Source: Novosphingobium sp. RL4 (GTDB lineage Bacteria; Pseudomonadota; Alphaproteobacteria; Sphingomonadales; Sphingomonadaceae). From it: DNA of 64,000 bases. A program made the position numbers and the translations under genes. The notes below the pieces were generated by a model. The model was not told where the DNA came from. It saw nothing but the letters and a program-made list of their open reading frames with translations, and did not search any database. How positions within the stretch are numbered: the first letter of the stretch is position 1; every line of letters starts with the position of its first letter. Location of the stretch: positions 1,452,001 to 1,516,000 of the forward strand of contig NZ_CP141944.1 of NCBI RefSeq assembly GCF_035658495.1, written 5' to 3'. Below are positions 40,700 to 50,045 of this stretch, in pieces.

Positions 40700-42316
40700 T
40701 CACTGTATCCCATGCGCAGCGAGCCATTCCAAAGTGGCAGGCCAATGACGCCTTTTCGCGGCAGCCAGAAGGGTTCCGTCTGGGTCCTTCACGCGGGGGT
40801 TGGCGCCTGCCCGCAACATTGTGAGTGCGATGCGGTCGTCATCCACTGAAAGGACAGGTGTGGTGCCGTCATTGGACTTGGCGTCCAGCTTCGCCCCCGC
40901 TTCGATGAGAACTTTCGTCACCGCCAGATCGCTGGTTCCCATGAGCGGAGTCCAGTCCAGGCTATCGCGTCCCTCCAGTGGAACGCCAAGCGTGATCAGG
41001 GTGCGCGCCATTGCAGCACGGTCCCGGCTGGAAGCCTTCCCGCAAGCCCCATAGGTTCCGCGAAATATGTGCAGGGCATTCCCGTCATTATCCTGCCCTT
41101 TGGGGTCGGCACCGGCATTCACCAGGGCCCGAGCTATCGGGGCGTTGCAGCCGACTCCCTCGGCAAGCAGAGCCGTCAACCGTGCCTTGGGTATCCGTGA
41201 AACATAGCCCTGCTTTGCCATCCGGTCGAACAGCTTTTGATCTCCCCTCTCTGCCGCAAATTCGGCGATCAGAACGCCAAGAGCCAGCGAAGAAGGGGAA
41301 TTATCCTGCGGTCCGGCCTTAATGAGAGCGTCCAAACGAACTCCGGAGGCAAGAGCAGCTCGGACAAGGTCTGTCGGATCATTCCTTCCGAGTGAGGCTT
41401 GCGCAAGCCTTATGGCACTTTGAACGAGGTCTGCGCCGGCTTGAGAAGTGAAGTCGAACCGCTGCTGCTTGAGTAGAGCGACAGTACCGCCGTTGCCCCG
41501 AATCCACCGATCTGTCTGAGCCAGAGTATCCACGGCATCCTCGAGTTGGGTCATGCTCCGAGGCATGCCGACAGACCGGCCCACGTAATCGACCACCACC
41601 TTGGAGGTTGTGCCGACTCTCAGGGTGAGTTCATAGGTCGGACTATCCGTGACGCCGGCCGTGTAATCCGGCTTCATCCCCATGAAGTGCGCATCTCGAA
41701 ATTTCTGGAACAAGGCGGCAGCCGCTTCAGGCTCGACGTTCGTTTCATGAGGGCCGGGCCAGAGTACATTGTACCCGTTGAATGCACGATGCACGTCGGC
41801 GGCGCTTCCGGGAAAGCGAGGATAATTGCTGGAGAAACGGACGCGGCCATCTCCCCTGATCGAAACCTCATAATCGGGGCACGATCCGTAACAGGCGGTC
41901 CTTCGCAGCGTAACCTCGGTATCCTGAGGGCTACCTTCCGGGAACGGGACTTTCGGGTCAGGAGCAGTTTCGGCGGCTTCGTAGTTGATCGTTATGAAGC
42001 CAACTGCCTGGACAGGATGCCCGTCGAACGACTGAGGCTTGAATGTCCACTTCCGCGCAGCTTCAAGAGCTGGCTTGGGGTCGAGCTTGTAGAAGTTGTC
42101 TCCTACCCGAGCGTCGATGACATGGCCTTTCACGTCAATGGTCACCAGGACGCCGACATTGGCTGATCCGTAACCATTGACCGTCTCCGGGCCGGAGAGG
42201 CGCTCCGATTGGAGATAGTAGATGCCCACCCTTTCGACCTCGTGCGTCGATCCGGAACAGGCTAAGAGCAGGGACAGTGCCGCTGCTGATCGCCATGCAA
42301 GGCCACCCTTCATCAT
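40700..42316 (-). CDS. Lipoprotein with TonB-like, DUF6438-like and ankyrin parts
   Basis: A 538-residue envelope protein. The signal and lipobox are WRSAAALSLLLAC (Cys20). A TonB C-terminal-like unit is at about 40-110 (VGVLVTIDVKGHVIDARVGD, ALEAARKWTFKPQSFDGHPV). A DUF6438-type segment follows (RRTACYGSCPDYEVSIRGDG). The C-terminal 200 residues carry ankyrin-type repeats (IARALVNAGADPKGQDNDGN, AVTKVLIEAGAKLDAKSNDG). GC is lower than in the backbone. Function unknown; protein-protein interaction in the periplasm is likely. ATG 42313 is also possible. Confidence 0.72.
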   Translation of the reverse strand: MMKGGLAWRSAAALSLLLACSGSTHEVERVGIYYLQSERLSGPETVNGYGSANVGVLVTIDVKGHVIDARVGDNFYKLDPKPALEAARKWTFKPQSFDGHPVQAVGFITINYEAAETAPDPKVPFPEGSPQDTEVTLRRTACYGSCPDYEVSIRGDGRVRFSSNYPRFPGSAADVHRAFNGYNVLWPGPHETNVEPEAAAALFQKFRDAHFMGMKPDYTAGVTDSPTYELTLRVGTTSKVVVDYVGRSVGMPRSMTQLEDAVDTLAQTDRWIRGNGGTVALLKQQRFDFTSQAGADLVQSAIRLAQASLGRNDPTDLVRAALASGVRLDALIKAGPQDNSPSSLALGVLIAEFAAERGDQKLFDRMAKQGYVSRIPKARLTALLAEGVGCNAPIARALVNAGADPKGQDNDGNALHIFRGTYGACGKASSRDRAAMARTLITLGVPLEGRDSLDWTPLMGTSDLAVTKVLIEAGAKLDAKSNDGTTPVLSVDDDRIALTMLRAGANPRVKDPDGTLLAAAKRRHWPATLEWLAAHGIQ

Positions 42317-42584
42317 CTCTCCCAAGGTATTGATAGGCGACCATATCACCAGAACTCTGCTTGATAGGCTACCCCTTAAACCGTAGAATACTAAGTTAGA
42401 AAATCATCGACTTTACTTGGTGACCGATGATCGTCCGAAAAGGGTTGTGAATTGATGGGGCCGCGGGCGACATCCCGTGGTCGCATTGGAACGATGCTGG
42501 GAATGGGTGACTAATTATACAATCATAATTTAGATCAAGTTTTTTAAGTTTTAGTCTGCGGTGAACAGGCATCACTAACCTGCG

Positions 42585-42980
42585 TTATCGGATTGTTGCG
42601 AAATCCAATCCGAAGCGAGGCAGATACTTTCTGAGCCGGTCTGCGTCGTTGGTGCTGTTGCGTCGCGCGCGCGAGGCGGAGAACAGGTGCCGTCCGGCTT
42701 CGGACAGGGAGGTACTCTCGCGGCATGTGTCCACGACGTAAGCCAGCTGGACGCGGTCAAAGGGATCGATCTCCTCCAGTCTTTCCGCGTCGAGGAATGC
42801 TGCCAGCTTATCCTCATTGCTGGCGTTGCTGACTGACCAGAGGCGCCCAAGTCTGGCGATTTCGTTGTCGACCGTCGCCAGATCGATGCGGCCCTTCGGT
42901 GCAAAAGTCGCCATGCGCGTGACGCTGCCGGCCAGATCGAGGCCGTGCGCGGGCGGCGGGATGAAATCGCGGAGGCAAAG
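42585..42980 (-). pseudogene. Truncated rtcR remnant
   Basis: The readable frame contains DFIPPPAHGLDLAGSVTRMA, then TFAPKGRIDLATVDNEIARL, then ERLEEIDPFDRVQLAYVVDT. This resembles the C-terminal end of RtcR, the sigma-54 activator of the rtcBA RNA repair operon (about 530 residues). The AAA+ core and sensor domain upstream are missing, and the region before about 42980 is not related. Neither rtcB nor rtcA is nearby. A later ATG at 42914 would give a 109-residue peptide of no clear use. Confidence 0.7.
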
Positions 42981-43097
42981 AGCCGCAAGACTGTGGATCA
43001 GGATCCTCGCGCGTGGACGCCGGTGGGGCGGTAATGGTGTGCCTTGCTCTCAATAACGCTTCCCAGCCCGCATCTGACCGCCTAGAGGCGCCCTATC

Positions 43098-43187
43098 CCC
43101 GGGGGGCCGCTTATGCGCGGCTGAGAGGTGGTCTGCAGACCACGACCCGCTGAACCTGATCCGGTTGACACCGGCGTAGGGAGGGCT
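43098..43187 (+). promoter_or_regulatory. TPP riboswitch (THI element)
   Basis: The conserved core is complete: GCGGCTGAGAGG, the variable stem GTGGTCTGCAGACCAC, ACCCGCTGAACCTGATCCGG and ACCGGCGTAGGGAGG. This is the thiamine pyrophosphate aptamer. It ends about 45 bases before the TonB-receptor gene and should repress the thiamine operon when TPP is plentiful, most likely by masking translation initiation. Confidence 0.95.
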
Positions 43188-43231
43188 GGCGGCAGGTCCG
43201 TTGTCCCTCCAGATGGAGTGGACGCGAGAAG

Positions 43232-45577
43232 ATGCCCAGTAAGACGATGCCCATTAATCTGCCCAATTTCCGTAACTTTTCCTGTCTTCGCGGCCTGACC
43301 GGCATCGGTGGTGCCGCGCTGGTTCTGCCGGCCTTGCTGGCCGCGCCCGCGGCGATGGCGGAGGCGGCCGACGATGCCGGCCCGTCCGACATCCAGGTGA
43401 TCGGGCATCCCGATCCCGAGGGGCTGCTGCCGGACCAGACCGCGCCCAAGGCCGTAAGCGCCATTTCGGCGGACTTCATCCTCAAGCAGGCGCCGACGCT
43501 CAATGCGTTCCAGCTCGTCAACCTCCTGCCCGGCGCGAACGTGTCTTCGAGCGATCCCTACGGCCTCTCCACCGGTTCCAGCCTGACCCTGCGCGGATTG
43601 GGTCAGGACCAGATCGGCGTCGTGATGGAAGGTGCGCCGCAAAACGATATCGGCTATTTCTACGCCTATCCCTCGCAGTTCGCCGATGCCGAGAACGTGC
43701 GGCAGATCGCGCTGGCGCAAGGGGCCGCCGATATCGACGCGCCCGTCGTCGCCGCGGCGGGCGGGCTGCTATCGCTGACGCTCGACGATCCGAAATCGGA
43801 GCTGGGCGGCCTCGTCAATCTTTCTGCCGGTTCCTACGATGCCCGCCGCGTTTTCGTGCGGCTGGACACCGGCACGCTGGGGGCGAGCGGGCTCAAGGCC
43901 TTCGTCTCCTATTCGAACAACCGCGCGGACAACTGGCGGGGCGCCGGATACGACAAGCGCCAGCATATCGATGCGAAGCTGCTGCGCGAATGGGGCGACG
44001 GGAACCGCGCCAGCATCTCCTTCTCGTACAACGACGCCAAGACATCGAGCTATCCGAGCCCCACGCTGGCCGACTGGAAAGCCTCCGGCCGCGATTTCAA
44101 CTACGATCGGCAGTACACCGAGGGCAATACCAACTACTGGAGGCTCTACCGCGCGCCGTTCCGCAACTTCTACGTGGCGGCGCCGGTTCATCTGAAGCTG
44201 GGCGATCGCCTGGCGTTCGACAGTTCGGCCTATCTCCAGCTCGGCCACGGCAATGCGCCTTACGGCACGCAGCTTGCCACGACCGGCAATTTTCTCGGCA
44301 CCGAGGAATTGACCCAGCCGATCGCGCTGCCCGGCGCGGTGGACGGGGTGGCCACCGTGCTTGGCAACTGGACCGGCAAGCAGCTTCGCGTCGGCGATGT
44401 CAGCAAGCTTACGCTTCAGGCGGGCGCCCACACGCTCACCGCCGGGCTCTGGTTCGATTACGGGACCGACCGTGTTACCCAGTCCTACACCTCGATCGGC
44501 GCCGATGGGCATCCGGTGGACCAGTGGGGCTATCAGGACAAGGCGATCCGCACGGCCGACGGCCGCCTGCTGGCTTACGAGAATGCGCGGACCGTCACCG
44601 TCACCAAAGGCTTCTTCCTGGCCGACAGCATCGCGGTTTCGCCGCGCCTGAGCGTCGACCTGGGCTTCAAGGGCGTGGACGTGCTGCGCAACGGCCGCAA
44701 TTACCTGCCCGGCCCACAGTCGAAAGTGCGCGCCGACAGCTTCGCCGCGCTGCCCCGCGCCGCGGTGCATTACAAGCTGGACGACCGGCAGCAGCTTTTC
44801 GCCAACATCACGACGAGCTTCCGCACCCCGAACGAGTTCGCGCTCTACAACAGCTATTACGGCGGCGAACTCGTCAGCCAGGGGAGCGGGGATCTCAAGA
44901 ACGAATATTCGGTCTCCGAGGAGCTGGGCTATCGCTACATCGGCCCCAGCCTGTCCTTCTCGCTCACCGCCTTCCACTATCACTTCCGCAACCGCCAGGT
45001 GGCGACCGTGATCGACAGCGGCGGCGCGCTCGTCAATTCGACGATCAATGGGGGCAGCCAGACCTCCTACGGACTGGACGGCGAGATCGATTATCGCCCG
45101 GCGAGGGGCGTCAGCGTCTATCTCTCGGGCGAATACCTGCACACGCGCCTGAACGACGACCTGGCCATCGGCGGCGATTATCTGCCGACCAAGGGCAAGC
45201 GCGCGGTATCCAGCCCCGAGTTCCAGTTCGCCATGGGCACCACTTATGACGACGGCCGCCTGTTCGGCAGCAGCGCGCTCAAGTACGTCGGCCGCCAGTA
45301 CGCCACCTTCATGAATGACGAGAGCATCAAGGGCTATGCCACGCTCGACTTGTCCGTGGGCGTCCATCTTGCCGGGCTGATCGACGCGCAGCGGATGGAC
45401 CTGCGGCTCAATGCGATCAACGTGACCAACCCGCATGTGCTGTCGGGCGTCTATTCGATCACGCCCAATGCGCTGGATACGACGGGGCGCGGCGGCACCG
45501 TCATTTCGGGCTCGTCGCCGGCCTATTACGTCGGAAGCGGGCGCGCCTTCGTGGCGACGCTTTCGCGCGCCTTCTGA
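43232..45577 (+). CDS. TonB-dependent receptor, probable thiamine uptake
   Basis: A 781-residue outer-membrane receptor. There is a signal peptide (LTGIGGAALVLPALLAAPAA then AMAEA), a plug domain (SAISADFILKQAPTLNAFQL, LTLRGLGQDQIGVVMEGAPQ) and a long barrel that ends in SGRAFVATLSRAF with the terminal Phe for BAM insertion. The TPP riboswitch upstream and the kinase and permease genes downstream indicate thiamine or a phosphorylated thiamine as substrate (inference). It is the first gene of the operon; the next starts two bases after its stop. Confidence 0.92.
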   Translation: MPSKTMPINLPNFRNFSCLRGLTGIGGAALVLPALLAAPAAMAEAADDAGPSDIQVIGHPDPEGLLPDQTAPKAVSAISADFILKQAPTLNAFQLVNLLPGANVSSSDPYGLSTGSSLTLRGLGQDQIGVVMEGAPQNDIGYFYAYPSQFADAENVRQIALAQGAADIDAPVVAAAGGLLSLTLDDPKSELGGLVNLSAGSYDARRVFVRLDTGTLGASGLKAFVSYSNNRADNWRGAGYDKRQHIDAKLLREWGDGNRASISFSYNDAKTSSYPSPTLADWKASGRDFNYDRQYTEGNTNYWRLYRAPFRNFYVAAPVHLKLGDRLAFDSSAYLQLGHGNAPYGTQLATTGNFLGTEELTQPIALPGAVDGVATVLGNWTGKQLRVGDVSKLTLQAGAHTLTAGLWFDYGTDRVTQSYTSIGADGHPVDQWGYQDKAIRTADGRLLAYENARTVTVTKGFFLADSIAVSPRLSVDLGFKGVDVLRNGRNYLPGPQSKVRADSFAALPRAAVHYKLDDRQQLFANITTSFRTPNEFALYNSYYGGELVSQGSGDLKNEYSVSEELGYRYIGPSLSFSLTAFHYHFRNRQVATVIDSGGALVNSTINGGSQTSYGLDGEIDYRPARGVSVYLSGEYLHTRLNDDLAIGGDYLPTKGKRAVSSPEFQFAMGTTYDDGRLFGSSALKYVGRQYATFMNDESIKGYATLDLSVGVHLAGLIDAQRMDLRLNAINVTNPHVLSGVYSITPNALDTTGRGGTVISGSSPAYYVGSGRAFVATLSRAF

Positions 45578-45579
45578 CC

Positions 45580-46755
45580 GTGAGCGGCGCGGTGCCCCGT
45601 CTCGTGTCCGGCCGCACCGAACCCGGCCACATGGTGCATGGGATGGGCACCGCGCTGGAGGCACCGACCTGGCCCGCCATCACGCATGGCGAGGCCGAGG
45701 CGATCCTGGCCCGGTTCCCTTCCGCCGGACGGCGGCTGGCGGCGCTGCACTGGCATTCGCCGCGACCGTTCTCGGCAGGGGCTCTGGTCGAGACCGAACG
45801 GGGATCGTTCTTCCTCAAGCGCCATCACCAGTCGCTCCGCACGCCGGAGGGGCTGGATGAAGAGCATGGTTTCATGGCGCATCTGCGGGCCGGCGGCGTG
45901 CCGGTGCCGGAGGTCGTGCCGGCGGAGGGGGGCGGCGGGGCCGTCACCCGGGGTGACTGGACATACGAAGTTCACGCAAGGTCGCCGGGCCGGGATATTT
46001 ACCGCGACAGGCTGTCATGGACGCCGTTCCTTTCGCACCGTCACGCCTTCGAGGCGGGCGTGGCGCTGGCGCGGTTGCACCGTGCCTCAGAAGGTTACGC
46101 GGCGCCGGATCGCGCGGCGCATCCGCTTGTCGCCAGCTTCACCATCCTGCCCTCCCGCGATCCGCTGGCGGCGGCGGCGGACTATGTCGCCGCCCGTCCG
46201 GCGCTGGCCGGATTTCTTGAGGACAAGCCCTGGCGGCAGGAACTCGCGCGCCTTTTCGCCGCGCTGGGCACCGGGCTGCCCGAGCGTCTGGCCCGGCATC
46301 CGCGGCTCTGGACCCATAACGACTGGCACCCCTCGAACCTTCTCTGGAGCGAGGACGGCGCGGTGCGCACCGTGTTCGATTTCGGGCTGGCGGCGCGGAC
46401 CTCGGCGCACCACGATCTCGCCACCGCGATCGAGCGCACCGCCATTCCGTGGCTGGACCTTGCGGAAGGGCGGGGCGACGGACCCGCCGATTCGGCAGCG
46501 GCGCTGGCGCTGCTTGCCGGCTACCGCACGGTGCTGCCGCTCACCCGCAGTGATGTGGAGACGGTCGTCCGCCTGCTGCCGCTCGTCCATATCGAATTCG
46601 CGCTTTCGGAAGTGGACTATTTCGCGGGCATCCTGCGCGATGGCGCTCAGGCGAAGCTCGCATGGCAGGGCTATCTCGTGGACCATGCCGACTGGTTCCT
46701 CTCCCCGCCGGGGCGGGACTTCCTGAACCAACTCGAAAGCGGGGACGCGGCCTGA
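45580..46755 (+). CDS. APH-fold kinase, probable thiamine kinase
   Basis: A 391-residue aminoglycoside-phosphotransferase-fold kinase. The ATP lysine is probably K80 (SFFLKRHHQ), the catalytic loop is HNDWHPSNLL at 246-255 (Asp248), and the metal motif VFDFG is near 265-269. Position between a TPP-regulated receptor and a PnuT-like permease suggests phosphorylation of incoming thiamine, which would trap it in the cell. GTG start two bases behind the receptor stop; its TGA overlaps the next ATG. Confidence 0.82.
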   Translation: MSGAVPRLVSGRTEPGHMVHGMGTALEAPTWPAITHGEAEAILARFPSAGRRLAALHWHSPRPFSAGALVETERGSFFLKRHHQSLRTPEGLDEEHGFMAHLRAGGVPVPEVVPAEGGGGAVTRGDWTYEVHARSPGRDIYRDRLSWTPFLSHRHAFEAGVALARLHRASEGYAAPDRAAHPLVASFTILPSRDPLAAAADYVAARPALAGFLEDKPWRQELARLFAALGTGLPERLARHPRLWTHNDWHPSNLLWSEDGAVRTVFDFGLAARTSAHHDLATAIERTAIPWLDLAEGRGDGPADSAAALALLAGYRTVLPLTRSDVETVVRLLPLVHIEFALSEVDYFAGILRDGAQAKLAWQGYLVDHADWFLSPPGRDFLNQLESGDAA

Positions 46756-47315
46756 TGTCGGCACTCGAAATCGTTGCCGTCGTCGTCAGCTTCCTGGCAA
46801 TCTGGCTCACCGCGAAGCGCTGGCTGCTGTGCTGGCCAACGAGCCTGCTGGCCTGTGCGCTCTACTTCAAGCTGTTCCTCGACGTGCGGCTCTATGCCGA
46901 CATGGTGCTGCAGGCGCTGTTCGGCGTGGCCATCGTCTATGGCTGGATCGTCTGGACCAAAGGGAAGGGCGATGCCGGGGAAGTCATGGTGAAGCCGCTG
47001 CTTCCCCTGCAGGCATGGGCGGGACTGGCGGCGGGCGCGGCGGGCGCCGTCGCCATCGGCTGGTTCACCAGCCGCTATACCGACGCGGCGCTGCCGTGGA
47101 TGGATTCCGCCCTGAGCAGCTTCAGTCTCGTGGCCCAATACTGGACCGCGCGGCGACACGCGGCGAGCTGGCTGCTGTGGATTGCGGTGGACATCCTTTA
47201 CGTGGGCATGTTCGCCTTCAAGGGGCTGTGGCTCACGGCGGGCCTCTATGCGGCGATGATCGCCCTTGCCGTACTGGGCTATCGCCGCTGGCAGGAGGCC
47301 CGGAGTGCGAACTAG
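46755..47315 (+). CDS. pnuT: PnuT-like thiamine permease (PnuC family)
   Basis: A 186-residue inner-membrane protein with about seven hydrophobic segments. PnuC-family features are ALEIVAVVVSFLAIWLTAKR, CWPTSLLACALYFKLFLDVR then LYADMVLQALFGVAIVYGWI, and LLWIAVDILYVGMFAFKGLW. PnuT proteins behind THI elements carry out facilitated diffusion of thiamine coupled to intracellular phosphorylation, which fits the adjacent kinase. The start overlaps the kinase stop as TGATG. Confidence 0.88.
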   Translation: MSALEIVAVVVSFLAIWLTAKRWLLCWPTSLLACALYFKLFLDVRLYADMVLQALFGVAIVYGWIVWTKGKGDAGEVMVKPLLPLQAWAGLAAGAAGAVAIGWFTSRYTDAALPWMDSALSSFSLVAQYWTARRHAASWLLWIAVDILYVGMFAFKGLWLTAGLYAAMIALAVLGYRRWQEARSAN

Positions 47316-47389
47316 CGGGCCGCCCGTGAAACCCTTGTGTACCCTTGGTCTGCATAGTAAGCGCCGCGTTTACGTTGTCGGGGGGCGAC

Positions 47390-47536
47390 ATGAGAAAAGG
47401 GTGGGGCCACGCGGTTCTTGCGTGGCTGAAACGATGCATCGGTGAATCGAACTTCTGCCCGGACAGGATTCCGGGCTGTTCGGTAGAAACGCCATGCTGC
47501 GACTGCGAGGAACTGGTCCGCTACAACGCCTTGTAG
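47390..47536 (+). CDS. Possible small Cys-rich protein
   Basis: A 48-residue reading frame (MRKGWGHAVLAWLKRCIGES followed by NFCPDRIPGC and a PCCDCEELV tail) in the gap between pnuT and the convergent acyltransferase gene. Five Cys residues in the last 32 positions are suggestive of metal binding. There is no strong ribosome site, so it may not be expressed. Confidence 0.3.
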   Translation: MRKGWGHAVLAWLKRCIGESNFCPDRIPGCSVETPCCDCEELVRYNAL

Positions 47537-47599
47537 GCGGACCCTTCCGATCCGGGCTCCGGCCCGTTCAGGCCTTCTATCCTGCAGCTTCGCAGCCGC

Positions 47600-49609
47600 T
47601 CATGACCTCAGGTCGCGCAGCGGGATCGATGTCGCTTCACGGGCGCTGCCGCGTTCGGTGACGTGGTGCTCGTCCGCGTAGAGCGGCAGGCCACGGTCAT
47701 CGGCCGGGCATAGGCCGCCCCGGCACATGACGGGCAGGGGGTCGATCAGCCGAACGTTGTCATGCCGCGCGGCGATATCCTCGAACATGGTGGTCAGCGC
47801 CAGTCGTCGGCGGCGGACGTCGGTTTCCCGGACGGAGCAGTCCTCCGCGCTTTTGCCGCGCCACAGCGAACGGGCCACGCACTTGCGGGCATTGTCCGGG
47901 AAGCTGGGGGCCTGTTCGACCAGCAGCACTTCCTTGCCCGCCGCGCCGAACCGGGAGATCACCCGTTCGAGCGAGCGCTGCAGCACCGCCTTGGTCTGTT
48001 CCGGTCCGGCAACGCGTTCCTGTTCGTCGAGCAGGAATTTCGAGGTGATGGCCTCGTTGCTGCCGGGAGCGCTGTCATTCACGAAGCGTGCCCAGCGCCC
48101 GGCGATGACGACGGTCTTTACATGCGGATTGGACCTGATCGCCTCGAAGATCATTTCGTTGAACCGGCGGCAACTGTCGTCGGCAACGAGGGTGCCGTCG
48201 GTTTCGAGCGTGCCGGGCAGCGGCGAGCAGGAGCTTTTCACGGCCGTGCGCAGGGGGATTCCGGCCTGTTCGGTCGCCTTGGTGAAGCCGAATCCGAGAG
48301 CGCGGGCGTGCGAATCTCCCCACAGCACGACTGTCGACCTGTCATCCTCGGCAATGCCTTTCGCGCAGTTCTCTATACCTTTCGAACCACCGAGCGCGCA
48401 GCCGATTTCGGGGGTGAAGGGTTTGGGGGAGAACTCGGTCGCCAGCAGGGCGGGCTGCGGCAGTCGGCCGGGCAGGCCGCGCGTGACGATCAGCGGCGCG
48501 GAGGCCAGGCCGATCGCGAGCAGCGCCAGCGCGCCGAACGCGACGACGCGGCGCTGGACGATGCGGGTGTCGATATTCGTGCTGCTGCGCTGGCGGAAGG
48601 GCGCTTCCACATAGCGCAGGCTGAGGTAGGACAGGACGAAGCTGGCCGCCACCAGCAGCGCGCCTTCGACGGGCGAGGGCGCCGCACCGCGCTGGAGCCA
48701 GAAGAAGGCGATGATCGGCCAGTGCCAGAGATAGAGCGAATAGGAGAGCTTGCCCACGAAGACCATCGGGCCGCTGCCCAGTAGCCGGGCCACCACGTTG
48801 TCCTGTTCGGCATTGGCCAGCAGGAGCAGCGCCGTGCCCACGCAGACCGGCAGCGCGGAAAGGCCGGGGAACAGCGTTGCCCCGGTATAAGTCAGCATGG
48901 GAACCAGCACGAGGCCGAGACCGGCGAGGGCGGCTGCAAGGCGCAAGGCGGGGTTCGGAATGCGCAGGGATGGAACGACCGCCAGCACCGCGCCCAGAAG
49001 CAGTTCCCATGCCCGGGTGGGGAACATGTAGAAGGCGAAGTTCGGCGATTTGTGGACGATGAATTCAGAGAGGCCGAAGGAGATGACGATCGCGGCCACG
49101 ATCGCCGGCAGGAACCAGCGGCGAAGCGGCTTAAGCGTGAACAGGGCCACGACCAGCGGCCAGAAGATGTAGAACTGCTCCTCCACCGCCAGCGACCAGG
49201 AGTGCAGCAACGGGCTCTCGTAAGGCGCCGGCCCGAAATAGTTGAGCTGCGACCAGAACCAGATGTTCGACGAGAACAGGGCCACGCTTACCGCGGATTT
49301 CCCGAGGGCGAGGAGTTCGCCGGGAAGCATGACGAACGTGCCGTAGGCCAGAGTCGCCATGGTAACGGCCAGCAGTGCGGGCAGAATACGCCGGATGCGG
49401 CGGTCGTAAAAGGCCAGCAGGCTGAACTTCTGCTCGTTCGCATCCTTGAGAAGGCCGCTGGTAATCAGAAACCCGGAAATGACGAAGAAGATGTCGACAC
49501 CGACGAAGCCGCCCGAAAAAGGCGGAAGTTCGGCATGATACAGCACGACGGGCAGTACCGCGATCGTTCGTAGCCCATCGATATCGCGCCGGTACCTGAT
49601 GTGGCTCAT
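47600..49609 (-). CDS. OafA-type acyltransferase with SGNH domain
   Basis: A 669-residue membrane O-acyltransferase. The N-terminal acyltransferase-3 domain has RYRRDIDGLRTIAVLPVVLY with the catalytic-type His25, GGFVGVDIFFVISGFLITSG, and RRIRRILPALLAVTMATLAY among about ten membrane helices. The C-terminal SGNH hydrolase domain has VLWGDSHARALGFG (Ser near 432) and YADEHHVT (Asp and His near 648). Such fusions acetylate cell-surface polysaccharides. The ATG at 49609 matches the family start; an upstream extension is not family-like. Confidence 0.93.
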   Translation of the reverse strand: MSHIRYRRDIDGLRTIAVLPVVLYHAELPPFSGGFVGVDIFFVISGFLITSGLLKDANEQKFSLLAFYDRRIRRILPALLAVTMATLAYGTFVMLPGELLALGKSAVSVALFSSNIWFWSQLNYFGPAPYESPLLHSWSLAVEEQFYIFWPLVVALFTLKPLRRWFLPAIVAAIVISFGLSEFIVHKSPNFAFYMFPTRAWELLLGAVLAVVPSLRIPNPALRLAAALAGLGLVLVPMLTYTGATLFPGLSALPVCVGTALLLLANAEQDNVVARLLGSGPMVFVGKLSYSLYLWHWPIIAFFWLQRGAAPSPVEGALLVAASFVLSYLSLRYVEAPFRQRSSTNIDTRIVQRRVVAFGALALLAIGLASAPLIVTRGLPGRLPQPALLATEFSPKPFTPEIGCALGGSKGIENCAKGIAEDDRSTVVLWGDSHARALGFGFTKATEQAGIPLRTAVKSSCSPLPGTLETDGTLVADDSCRRFNEMIFEAIRSNPHVKTVVIAGRWARFVNDSAPGSNEAITSKFLLDEQERVAGPEQTKAVLQRSLERVISRFGAAGKEVLLVEQAPSFPDNARKCVARSLWRGKSAEDCSVRETDVRRRRLALTTMFEDIAARHDNVRLIDPLPVMCRGGLCPADDRGLPLYADEHHVTERGSAREATSIPLRDLRS

Positions 49610-50045
49610 CGATATTCGCCCCTCGTCAATTCGAATTCTGGCAGAACTGCGCTTACAGAATTGAAACAGCAGCCGGCCGCACCGGACTACGTTGCGATGC
49701 AATGCAAGTCTAGGCGGCGCGGACATATTCCGTCGCCGCGCCTTCTTGAATTGGCGGCTTTGGGCTGCGGCCGTGGCCATGCGGAATTCTTCCACGCCGC
49801 CCGGCCTGGGAAAAGCCGCTCCGTTCGGCCCGGACCATACCAATGGTTGGCTTAGAATTCCGGCACGACCGAGGCAAAAGTGCTGCGCGTGGTGGGCGGG
49901 CGTTCGGCTGTACCGCCAGGCCATGCAGGTCTGCCTCGGGCAGGCTTTTCAAGTTTATCGAACAATAATGGTCATTTTATCCAGCTTCACTGCAAGCGAA
50001 AATGACGCGAAAACAGCTTCACCAGACAACGACAGGAGCTTCCCA
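49610..50045. promoter_or_regulatory. Intergenic region with TCGAACA-N13-TATCCAG element
   Basis: A 436-base divergent gap between the acyltransferase and cysteine-hydrolase genes, without a credible gene. At 49958-49984 it carries TCGAACA-N13-TATCCAG, the same layout as promoters at 53968 and 56776 (TCGAACA-N13-TATTCGGAT). AGGAG at about 50035 is the ribosome site for the gene at 50046. Confidence 0.6.

Noticed and set aside
43769..45664. A 631-codon open frame antisense to the TonB receptor
   Set aside because: The + strand frame has a signal peptide, plug and barrel motifs. The antisense product has no recognisable feature.
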